Positions 57,493 through 64,000 of a DNA stretch of 64,000 nt are shown piece by piece. Position 1 is the stretch's first letter. Each line of letters opens with the position of its first letter. The position numbers and the translations under genes are program-made. Origin of the DNA: Streptomyces aurantiogriseus (lineage in GTDB: Bacteria > Actinomycetota > Actinomycetes > Streptomycetales > Streptomycetaceae); contig NZ_BMSX01000016.1 in NCBI RefSeq assembly GCF_014649375.1, forward strand, positions 216,207-280,206, given 5' to 3'. The notes beneath the pieces were generated by a model. The model was given only the letters and a program-made list of their open reading frames with translations. It ran no database searches and had not been told where the DNA came from.

Positions 57493-57816
57493 ATGCCAAC
57501 CGTCATCTTCCAGTTGCCCGACGGAACCGAACGCAAGGTCACCGCGGCGTCGGGCACGGTGCTCATGCAGGCGGCCGTCGCCCACGCCGTCGAGGGCATC
57601 GTCGCCGAGTGCGGAGGCAACGCCTCCTGCGCCACCTGCCATGTCTACGTCGACGCGACGCAGGCCGACCTGGTCGGGCCGCCGAACGACGTGGAGGACG
57701 AGATGCTGGACTTCACCGCCGCCGAACGCCGGCCGACCAGCCGGCTCAGCTGCCAGGTCCAGCTCTCCGACGCACTCGACGGACTGGTCGTGCACGTGCC
57801 CGAGGAGCAGGTATGA
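57493..57816 (+). CDS. 2Fe-2S ferredoxin (putidaredoxin/adrenodoxin type)
   Basis: The 107-residue electron carrier has Cys40, Cys46, Cys49 and Cys87 in the pattern C-x5-C-x2-C-x37-C (ECGGNASCATCHVYV and RLSCQVQ). Acidic residues around 66-73 (NDVEDEMLDF) are the usual docking surface. It starts 24 bp after the P450 stop, with GGAGG upstream, and overlaps the reductase by ATGA. It passes electrons from the reductase to the P450. Confidence 0.93.
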   Translation: MPTVIFQLPDGTERKVTAASGTVLMQAAVAHAVEGIVAECGGNASCATCHVYVDATQADLVGPPNDVEDEMLDFTAAERRPTSRLSCQVQLSDALDGLVVHVPEEQV

Positions 57817-59057
57817 CGAGCACCGCGGGCGTGGTCGTGGTCGGCGGCGGACAGGCCGGTTTCAGCGTCGTCTCGGCCCTGCGCGGCGCCGGGTACGACG
57901 GCCCGGTCACCGTCCTCGCCGACGAGCGCCACCTGCCGTACCAGCGGCCGCCGCTGTCCAAGAAGGCCCACACCGGACCGGACGGCCTCCGCGTCGACCT
58001 GGTGCCGGAGTCCTTCTACCGCGAGCGGGACATCGACCTGCGTCTCGGCGACGACGTGATCGCCCTCGACCGGACCGCCCGCACGGTCATCACCCGCACC
58101 GGCACCCGTGTCCCCTACGACCACCTGGTGCTGGCGACCGGCGCCCGCAACCGGCCGCTGCCCGTCCCGGGCGCCGAGCTGGCCGGCGTCCACGCCCTGC
58201 GCTCCCTCGACGACGCCCTGGCGATCGGCCGGGCCCTGTCGACGGCCCGTGCCGTGGTCGTCGTCGGCGGGGGGTTCATCGGTCTCGAGCTGGCCCAGGT
58301 CGCCGCGGCGCGCGGTGCGCACGTCACCGTCGTCGAGCTGGCCGACCGGCTGCTCAGCCGGGCCGTCTCCGCGCAGCTCCAGCAGCACCTGCGGGAACGG
58401 CACGAGCGCAGCGGCGTCCGCATCCTCACCGGGACGGCCGTGCAGTCCGTCGAGGGCTCGGAGGGCCGGGTGCGGCAGGTCGTCACGGACCGCGGCACGC
58501 TCCCCGCCGACCTCGTCGTCTACGGCATCGGAGCCGCCCCCAGGGACGAGCTGGCGCGGGACGCGGGCCTCGCCGTGGACGACGGCGTGATCGTGGACGA
58601 GCGGTTGCGCTCGATCAGCGACCCGCGGATCTCCGCCGTCGGCGACTGCGCCCGCCATCCCCACCCGCACGCGGCCGGGCTGGTCCGGCTGGAGTCCGTG
58701 CAGAACGCCACCGACCAGGGGGTCCTGGTGGGCCGCCGGATCGCCGGTGCGTCCGAGCCGTACGCGAGCCTGCCCTGGTTCTGGAGCGACCAGGGCGACA
58801 TCAAGCTGCAGATCGCCGGGCTGCGCGCACCCGCCGACGCCGTGCACCTGGTGGCGGGCGACTCGCCGGAACGGCTGGCCGCGTACGCCTTCCGCGACGA
58901 CCGGCTGGTCGCGGTGGAGACGCTGAACTGGCCCGCCGAGCATCTGGCCGCCCGGCGTCTGCTGGGGCGGGACACGCCGGTGCGGGCCGCCGACCTCGCG
59001 GGCTCGACGCTCGGTGCGCTCGCCCGCGCCAGACGTGCGACGGAGGTGAGGACATGA
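57813..59057 (+). CDS. FAD-dependent ferredoxin reductase
   Basis: The 414-residue putidaredoxin-reductase-type protein has an FAD-binding GGGQAGFSV near the N-terminus, YQRPPLSKK, LVLATGARNRPLPVPG, the NAD-binding VVVVGGGFIGLELAQVAAARG and the second FAD motif ISAVGDCARHP. The closing YASLPWFWSDQGDIKLQIAG is typical. It is coupled by ATGA overlaps to the ferredoxin before it and the ligase after it. Confidence 0.93.
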   Translation: MTSTAGVVVVGGGQAGFSVVSALRGAGYDGPVTVLADERHLPYQRPPLSKKAHTGPDGLRVDLVPESFYRERDIDLRLGDDVIALDRTARTVITRTGTRVPYDHLVLATGARNRPLPVPGAELAGVHALRSLDDALAIGRALSTARAVVVVGGGFIGLELAQVAAARGAHVTVVELADRLLSRAVSAQLQQHLRERHERSGVRILTGTAVQSVEGSEGRVRQVVTDRGTLPADLVVYGIGAAPRDELARDAGLAVDDGVIVDERLRSISDPRISAVGDCARHPHPHAAGLVRLESVQNATDQGVLVGRRIAGASEPYASLPWFWSDQGDIKLQIAGLRAPADAVHLVAGDSPERLAAYAFRDDRLVAVETLNWPAEHLAARRLLGRDTPVRAADLAGSTLGALARARRATEVRT

Positions 59058-60511
59058 GCGGAGCCACCTGGTTCGGCGCTCACCTCGTGGCCAGTGCGGA
59101 CGAGGCGGGCTCCCGCACCGCCCTCGTCTTCGGAGACAAGTCCTGGACCTATGCCGAGCTGGACCTGGCGGTCCGGCGCACCGTGGCCCGCCTCGACAAA
59201 GCCGGGGTGAGCCGGGGCGATCGCCTCGTGATGCAGGGGGCCGCCCGGCCCGAGGCCCTCATCACCCTCTTCGCGGTGACGCGCATGGGGGCGGTGCTCG
59301 TGCCGCTCCACCCGCAGGTGACCGCCGCCGAGCTCGCGGTCGTGTGCGAGGAGACCGAACCGCGGGCCGTGCTCGCCGACGAGGGCTTCCCGCAGGGGTC
59401 GGGCATCCGTCTGGCCTGGGAGGACCTGCATCCCGAGGACGAGGGTCCCGAGGCGCCGGCGTCCGCTTCCCCGGCCGGCTCCGACATCGCGGTCATCGCG
59501 TTCACCTCCGGCACCTCCGGCCGGCCCAAGGGCGTGGCCCTCACCCACGACAACCTGTACTGGAGCATGGTCAACGGACTGTCCCGGCTGCCCGTCGGGA
59601 CGCACGACACCGCGCTCGTCTCCACGCCGCTGGCCCATGTCGCCGTCCTGGGCGGGCTGCCGCAGTACACCTGGGCCCGGCGCGGGACCGTGGTCCTGGC
59701 GCCGAAGTTCGACCCGGACCTGTTCGTCGACCTGGTCCGCGACCACCGGGTGACCTGCGCCTTCGCCGTACCGGCCATGTCCGCCCTGCTGGCCCGCCAC
59801 CCCCGCTTCACGAGCGGTGAGCTGGACACGCTCCGGTGGATCCTCTCCGGCGGATCACCGGCCCAGTCGGCGACCCGCGAGCAGTTCCGGGCCCGCGGGA
59901 TCGGCGTGGTCAACTCCTACGGGCTGACGGAGACCAGCGCCGGCGTCACGTACTCCGCGCCCACGGAGTCGGCCACCTCGGCGGGGGCGCCCGCCCCGCA
60001 CGTCGAGCTGGTGGTCGTGGACGGGACGGGCTCCCCGGCGCCGACCGGCACGGCCGGTGAGATCTGGGTGCGCGGACCGTCGGTCGCGTCCGCGTACCGG
60101 TCCGCCGGCGGACCGCTGCCCGTGGCCGACGCCGAGGGCTGGTTCCACACCGGGGACCGCGGACGGTTCGACGCCGAGGGCCGGCTGGAGGTCGTCGGCC
60201 GGCTCAAGGACACCATCATCACCGGCGGGGAGAACGTCGACCCCGCCGAGGTCGAGAACGCGCTCGCCGACTTCCCCGGAGTCGTCGAGGTCGCGGTCTC
60301 CGGCGCCCCCGACCCGGTCTACGGCGAGGTCGTGACCGCCTTCCTCGTCACCGCGTCCGGCACCCCGACCCTGGACGACGTCCGCGGTCACCTCGACGGC
60401 AGGCTCGCCCGGCACAAGTGGCCTCGGCGACTCTGCGTGGTCCCGGCACTCCCCCGTGGGGCGACCGGGAAGCTGCAGCGGGCACGGCTGACGAGCCTGC
60501 TCGACGACTGA
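59054..60511 (+). CDS. AMP-forming acyl-CoA ligase
   Basis: The 485-residue ANL-superfamily enzyme activates a carboxylic acid as its CoA thioester. Motifs are the P-loop IAFTSGTSGRPKGVALTH, SYGLTETSAGVTYS, GWFHTGDRGRFDAEG, GRLKDTIITGGENVDPAEVE and the late catalytic Lys in PRGATGKLQR. It is slightly shorter than the usual 500-550 residues. Context suggests an aromatic or ring-cleavage-derived acid. It is coupled by ATGA to the reductase gene. Confidence 0.92.
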   Translation: MSGATWFGAHLVASADEAGSRTALVFGDKSWTYAELDLAVRRTVARLDKAGVSRGDRLVMQGAARPEALITLFAVTRMGAVLVPLHPQVTAAELAVVCEETEPRAVLADEGFPQGSGIRLAWEDLHPEDEGPEAPASASPAGSDIAVIAFTSGTSGRPKGVALTHDNLYWSMVNGLSRLPVGTHDTALVSTPLAHVAVLGGLPQYTWARRGTVVLAPKFDPDLFVDLVRDHRVTCAFAVPAMSALLARHPRFTSGELDTLRWILSGGSPAQSATREQFRARGIGVVNSYGLTETSAGVTYSAPTESATSAGAPAPHVELVVVDGTGSPAPTGTAGEIWVRGPSVASAYRSAGGPLPVADAEGWFHTGDRGRFDAEGRLEVVGRLKDTIITGGENVDPAEVENALADFPGVVEVAVSGAPDPVYGEVVTAFLVTASGTPTLDDVRGHLDGRLARHKWPRRLCVVPALPRGATGKLQRARLTSLLDD

Positions 60512-60622
60512 CACTCCTCTGATCCGCACTGTCACCGCACCTCCCCCCCCACATCCCCGCACACCCGAGATGGGGGCCGGCGCCACCGGCGACATCTCCC
60601 CACCCACACCCAAGGAGAGGCC

Positions 60623-61741
60623 ATGAGTGCGACCATGCGAGCCGCGCGGATGCACCACGTCGGCGAGCCGATGAAGCTCGAGGAACTCCCCGTTCCCGAG
60701 CCCGGCCCGGGCGACGTCCGCGTGGCCGTGCACGCCGTCAACATCGTCCCCAACCTCGCCAACATCCTGAACATGTGGACCACCTGGTTCCCGCACAGCC
60801 CCCTGCCGACCCTCCCGGCGATCTTCGGCCTGGACCCGGCGGGCGTGGTCGAGGCCGTCGGTGAGGGCGTCCAGGCCTTCAAGCCCGGCGACCGGGTGTA
60901 CGTCAACCCGGGCCGTTCCTGCGGGTCGTGCCGGTCCTGTCGCGACAACGACTCGATCAACTGCGCCAGTTACGCCTTCGCCGGGTACTTCGGCTTCTCC
61001 CGGACCGCGATCGACCTCCTCGACCGCTACCAGGGCGGCCTCGCCGAGTACATGGTGGCGCCCGGGCACTCCCTGGTGAAGCTGCCCGACAACCTGTCCT
61101 TCAACGCCGCCGCCCGCTTCGGCTACCTCGGCACCATGTACTCCGCGCTGCGCAAGGCCGGTGCCGGTCCCGGCAAGAGGATCCTGATCAACGGCATCAG
61201 CGGCACCCTCGGCATCGGCGCCGCGCTCCTCGCGCCCGCCCTCGGTCTGACCCACGTCTACGGCACCGGCCGCGACCAGGGCCTGCTCGACCAGGTCGGC
61301 AAGCTGGCGGGCGGCCGGCTGAACCTGCACTCCCTCAACGACGGTCCGCTCGACGAGTGGATCCGCGAGGAGACCGACGGCTACGGCGTCGACATCTACG
61401 TCGACGCCCTCGGCCCGGGCGCACCGCACGAGACCTTCCTGGCCGGTATGCGGGCGATGGCGCGCGGCGGCATCGCGGTGAACATCGGCGCCGTCGCCGG
61501 TGATCTGCCCGTCGACATCCACCGGATGATGGACCAGCAGCTGAGCCTGGTCGGCTCGGCCTGGTTCACCTCCGGCGAGGGCCAGGCCATGGCCGACATG
61601 GCGGAGGCCGGCCTGCTCGACCTCGACCCGCTGGAGCACCACGTGTTCCCGCTGGAGCAGGTCAACGACGCCATCAGCGGCATCGCGCAACGCAACGGCG
61701 GCTTCAGCAACTTCATCATCAGCCCCACGGCCACGGCCTAG
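60623..61741 (+). CDS. MDR-family zinc-type alcohol dehydrogenase (module 2)
   Basis: The 372-residue paralogue of the 20002-21111 protein shares GEPMK, PHSPLPTLPAIFGLDPAGVVEAVGEG-type sequence, the Cys cluster CGSCRSCRDNDSINC and GISGTLGIGAALLAPALG. Blocks such as NIVPNLANILNMWTTWFPH show the same unusual subfamily. AAGGAGAGG lies upstream of the ATG. It follows the ligase with a 111-bp gap that holds a C-rich run but no clear terminator. Confidence 0.9.
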   Translation: MSATMRAARMHHVGEPMKLEELPVPEPGPGDVRVAVHAVNIVPNLANILNMWTTWFPHSPLPTLPAIFGLDPAGVVEAVGEGVQAFKPGDRVYVNPGRSCGSCRSCRDNDSINCASYAFAGYFGFSRTAIDLLDRYQGGLAEYMVAPGHSLVKLPDNLSFNAAARFGYLGTMYSALRKAGAGPGKRILINGISGTLGIGAALLAPALGLTHVYGTGRDQGLLDQVGKLAGGRLNLHSLNDGPLDEWIREETDGYGVDIYVDALGPGAPHETFLAGMRAMARGGIAVNIGAVAGDLPVDIHRMMDQQLSLVGSAWFTSGEGQAMADMAEAGLLDLDPLEHHVFPLEQVNDAISGIAQRNGGFSNFIISPTATA

Positions 61742-61766
61742 TCCCCCGCCCCTTTTGGAGACCCAG

Positions 61767-62993
61767 ATGCACGCTCAGCACGCCGCGCGCCCCGCCGACC
61801 CCCTCGACCTCCTGGAACTCGACACCCTGCTGACCCCGGACGAGCGCGCCGTCCGGGAGGCCGTCCGCACCTTCTGCGACCGGCGCGTCGAACCGCACAT
61901 CGCCGAGTGGTTCGAGCAGGGGGCGATCGAGGACATCCGCGGGCTCACCAAGGAACTCGGGGAGCTCGGCCTGCTGGGCATGCACCTGGAGGGCTACGGC
62001 TGCGCGGGGATGAGCGCCGTCGACTACGGACTCGCCTGTCTCGAGCTGGAGGCCACCGACTCCGGGCTGCGCTCCCTGGTCTCCGTCCAGGGCTCGCTCG
62101 CCATGTACGCGATCCACGCGTTCGGATCCGAGGAACAGAAAGAGGAGTGGCTGCCCCGTCTCGCGGCGGGCACCGCCATCGGCTGCTTCGGCCTCACCGA
62201 GCCCGACTCCGGCTCCGACCCGGGCAGCATGCGCACCGCCGCCCGCCGCGACGGTGGGGGCACCTCCCGCTCGAGCGGAGCCGAGAGTGGGGGAGACTGG
62301 ATCCTCGACGGCCGCAAGATGTGGATCACCAACGGGTCGGTCGCCGATGTCGCGGTCGTGTGGGCCCGTACCGACGACGGTATCCGCGGCTTCGTCGTCC
62401 CCACCGACACGCCCGGTTTCTCGGCGCCCGCGATCAAGCACAAGATGTCCCTGCGGGCGTCGGTGACCAGCGAACTCGTCCTCGACTCCGTACGGCTGCC
62501 GGGATCCGCCCTGCTGCCGGAGGTACGAGGGCTGCGCGGGCCGCTGTCCTGCCTCAACGAGGCCCGGTACGGCATCGCCTGGGGCGCGATGGGCGCGGCC
62601 CGCTCGGCCTTCCGGGCGGCCCTGGCCTACGCGGGCGACCGGGTCCAGTTCGGCCGCCCGATCAGCTCCTTCCAGCTGACCCAGGCCAAGCTGACCGACA
62701 TGTCCCTGGAACTGACCAAGGGAACGCTGCTGGCCTTCCACCTGGGCCGGACGAAGGACGACCGCGGTCTGCGCCCCGAGCAGGTCAGCTACGGCAAGCT
62801 CAACAACACCCGTGCCGCGCTGGAGATCTGCCGCACGGCCCGCACGATCCTGGGCGCGAACGGCATCTCGCTGGAGTACCCGGTCATCCGGCACGCCAAC
62901 AACCTGGAGTCGATCCTCACGTACGAGGGCACCGTGGAGATGCACACCCTCATGATCGGCCAGGCCCTGACGGGAGAGGCCGCCTTCCGATGA
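61767..62993 (+). CDS. Acyl-CoA dehydrogenase, glutaryl-CoA dehydrogenase-like (module 2)
   Basis: The 408-residue paralogue of the 26632-27807 protein has CFGLTEPDSGSDPGSM, WILDGRKMWITNG and the catalytic Glu387 in TYEGTVEMHTLMIG. Between RRDGG and DWILDG it carries about 12 extra residues (GTSRSSGAESGG) absent from the paralogue. They are encoded by a GC-rich 41-bp element that looks like a dispersed Streptomyces repeat inserted in frame. The ATG at 61767 has GGAG at good spacing. It overlaps the next gene by ATGA. Confidence 0.92.
   Translation: MHAQHAARPADPLDLLELDTLLTPDERAVREAVRTFCDRRVEPHIAEWFEQGAIEDIRGLTKELGELGLLGMHLEGYGCAGMSAVDYGLACLELEATDSGLRSLVSVQGSLAMYAIHAFGSEEQKEEWLPRLAAGTAIGCFGLTEPDSGSDPGSMRTAARRDGGGTSRSSGAESGGDWILDGRKMWITNGSVADVAVVWARTDDGIRGFVVPTDTPGFSAPAIKHKMSLRASVTSELVLDSVRLPGSALLPEVRGLRGPLSCLNEARYGIAWGAMGAARSAFRAALAYAGDRVQFGRPISSFQLTQAKLTDMSLELTKGTLLAFHLGRTKDDRGLRPEQVSYGKLNNTRAALEICRTARTILGANGISLEYPVIRHANNLESILTYEGTVEMHTLMIGQALTGEAAFR
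62255..62295 (+). repeat. Repeat-like element inserted in frame in the acyl-CoA dehydrogenase
   Basis: The 41-bp segment begins TGGGGGCACCTCCCGC, has the perfect palindrome CCGCTCGAGCGG at its centre and ends GAGAGTGGGGGAG. It corresponds to the extra residues missing in the paralogue. From memory, similar sequences are scattered in Streptomyces genomes, but I could not check this. Confidence 0.55.
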
Positions 62994-63937
62994 GCACGAC
63001 GCCCCCGATCAGCAGGGTGGGTGTCGTCGGCTGCGGCCTCATGGGCGCGGGCATCGCAGAGGTCTGCGCCCGGGCCGGGCTGGACGTCGTGGTCCACGAA
63101 GTGAGTGAGGGCGCGGCCGCCGCCGGCCGCGCCCGGCTCACCGCCTCGCTGGACCGCGGCGTACGACGCGGCAAGCTCTCCGGCGCGGAACGTGCCACCG
63201 CGCTCGGCCGGCTGCGGGTCACCAGCGACCTCGCGGACCTGTCCGACCGGGACCTGGTGGTGGAGGCGGCGACGGAGGACGAGGCGGTGAAGGTCAAGCT
63301 GTTCGCCGAGCTCGACCGGATCGTCGCCCGGGAGGACGCGCTGCTCGCCTCCAACACCTCCTCGCTGCCGATCATGAAACTGGGCATGGCGACCGCACGG
63401 CCGCACCAGGTGATCGGGGTGCACTTCTTCAACCCGGTCCCGGTGCTGGAGCTGGTGGAGATCGTGCCCTCCCTGCTGACGGGTCCGCAGACCCAGTCCC
63501 GGGCGGAGGACTTCGTCACGCAGGTCCTGGGCAAGAAGGTGATCCGCGCCCAGGACCGGGCCGGCTTCGTGGTGAACGCCCTGCTGGTGCCGTACCTGCT
63601 CTCCGCGATCCGGATGCTGGAGTCCGGCTTCGCCTCGGCGGAGGACATCGACACCGGCATGGTCCTGGGCTGCGCCCACCCCATGGGGCCGCTGAGCCTG
63701 GCCGACCTGATCGGCCTGGACACCCTCACCGCGATCGCCGACGCGATGTACGCGGACTTCAAGGACCCGCTGCACGCTCCCCCGCCCCTGCTGCTGCGCA
63801 TGGTGGAGGCCGGCCTGCTCGGCCGGAAGTCGGGGCGCGGCTTCCACGACTACTCGAACCCCGGACCGTCGAACCCCGGACACTCGGACTCCGGGCACTC
63901 GGACTCCGGGCACTCGGACTCTCGGAAAGGCGCGTGA
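62990..63937 (+). CDS. 3-hydroxyacyl-CoA dehydrogenase (module 2)
   Basis: The 315-residue paralogue of the 22572-23435 protein has VGVVGCGLMGAGIAEVCARAG, LASNTSSLPI, the catalytic His in GVHFFNPVPVLELVE, RAGFVVNALLVPYLL, CAHPMGPLSLADLIGLD and GRKSGRGFHDY. The family domain ends there. The remaining 26 residues are a repetitive NPG/HSDSG tail encoded by 15-bp tandem repeats. It overlaps the acyl-CoA dehydrogenase gene by ATGA and lies four bases before the next gene. Confidence 0.93.
   Translation: MSTTPPISRVGVVGCGLMGAGIAEVCARAGLDVVVHEVSEGAAAAGRARLTASLDRGVRRGKLSGAERATALGRLRVTSDLADLSDRDLVVEAATEDEAVKVKLFAELDRIVAREDALLASNTSSLPIMKLGMATARPHQVIGVHFFNPVPVLELVEIVPSLLTGPQTQSRAEDFVTQVLGKKVIRAQDRAGFVVNALLVPYLLSAIRMLESGFASAEDIDTGMVLGCAHPMGPLSLADLIGLDTLTAIADAMYADFKDPLHAPPPLLLRMVEAGLLGRKSGRGFHDYSNPGPSNPGHSDSGHSDSGHSDSRKGA
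63854..63923 (+). repeat. 15-bp tandem repeats at the end of the 3-hydroxyacyl-CoA dehydrogenase gene
   Basis: Units of the form GGGCACTCGGACTCC occur about three times in a row after two related units containing GAACCCCGGA. They encode the reiterated PGHSDSGHSDSG tail. Such units are prone to slippage. Confidence 0.7.
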
Positions 63938-63941
63938 CGTG

Positions 63942-64000
63942 ATGGCGCAGGAAGTGCGCGGAGTGATCGCGCCGGGCAGGGACGAGCCGGTGCGGGTGGA
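63942..64000 (+). CDS. S-(hydroxymethyl)mycothiol dehydrogenase, N-terminal fragment (runs off the window)
   Basis: The 19 visible residues (MAQEVRGVIAPGRDEPVRV) match the usual start of MscR-type zinc dehydrogenases of actinomycetes, which oxidise the formaldehyde-mycothiol adduct. A GTG one codon upstream is possible. It lies four bases after the 3-hydroxyacyl-CoA dehydrogenase stop, so it is in the P450 operon. A formaldehyde-detoxifying enzyme here supports demethylation by the P450. The assignment rests on a short stretch. Confidence 0.6.
   Translation, partial: MAQEVRGVIAPGRDEPVRV

Noticed and set aside
1..64000. tRNA, rRNA or riboswitch genes
   Set aside because: No cloverleaf with a recognisable TTC-A loop region, no rRNA segment and no known riboswitch core was seen by eye. 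A covariance-model scan would be needed to exclude small RNAs.

Overview
The window is chromosomal DNA of a Streptomyces-type actinomycete. GC is very high, with strong third-position GC bias that produces long antisense reading frames. There are many ATGA start/stop overlaps, GTG and TTG starts, one TTA (bldA-type) codon, and typical Streptomyces protein families. I saw no rRNA, tRNA, CRISPR array or complete mobile element. The mix of catabolic and polysaccharide genes, gene remnants and paralogous modules fits an accessory (chromosome-arm) region.

Layout. 0-9.4 kb: the N-terminal end of a TetR regulator, a decayed gyrB/parE-like remnant, a secreted FG-GAP repeat protein, weak small ORFs, a second-type NAD-dependent DNA ligase and a membrane Ser/Thr kinase. 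9.4-22.2 kb: catabolic module 1. It holds a cupin, an APH-fold kinase, a 2-hydroxyacid dehydrogenase, an MFS transporter, an FAH-family hydrolase, a LacI repressor, a truncated FMN reductase, an enolase paralogue with altered active-site residues, an extradiol dioxygenase, a CMD-family protein, an MDR dehydrogenase and a LysR regulator. Six copies of one palindrome (consensus TGCTAWCGWTAGCA) lie at its promoters and most likely define a LacI regulon. 22.4-29.7 kb: a CoA-ester and ring-hydroxylation module (3-hydroxyacyl-CoA dehydrogenase, AraC regulator, two-component flavin monooxygenase, glutaryl-CoA-dehydrogenase-like enzyme, class III CoA-transferase, Zn-ribbon/OB protein). It is bracketed by a 40-bp direct repeat (37/40 identical).

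30-48.7 kb: a plant-glycan locus. It has two beta-L-arabinofuranosidase-type enzymes (GH127/GH146), two large paralogous secreted toroidal glycosidases with discoidin-like domains, a ricin-lectin/GH43 arabinofuranosidase, an ABC sugar importer, a LacI repressor with two matching operator-like sites, and a Cip1-like secreted protein. A SpoIIE/PP2C phosphatase follows. 50-64 kb: catabolic module 2. It holds an IclR regulator, a PaaZ/BoxD-type aldehyde dehydrogenase, an extradiol dioxygenase, a CMD protein, an FAH hydrolase, a MarR regulator, and then a long operon of cupin, P450, 2Fe-2S ferredoxin, ferredoxin reductase, acyl-CoA ligase, MDR dehydrogenase, acyl-CoA dehydrogenase, 3-hydroxyacyl-CoA dehydrogenase and the start of an S-(hydroxymethyl)mycothiol dehydrogenase.

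Modules 1 and 2 share seven paralogous families (cupin, FAH, extradiol dioxygenase, CMD, MDR dehydrogenase, acyl-CoA dehydrogenase, 3-hydroxyacyl-CoA dehydrogenase), so they look like two versions of one aromatic-acid catabolic scheme with different front ends. Module 2 has a P450 with a nearby formaldehyde-detoxification gene, which suggests O-demethylation. Module 1 has a flavin-dependent hydroxylase, a homoprotocatechuate-dioxygenase-like enzyme and the unusual enolase. Substrates are inferred, not shown.
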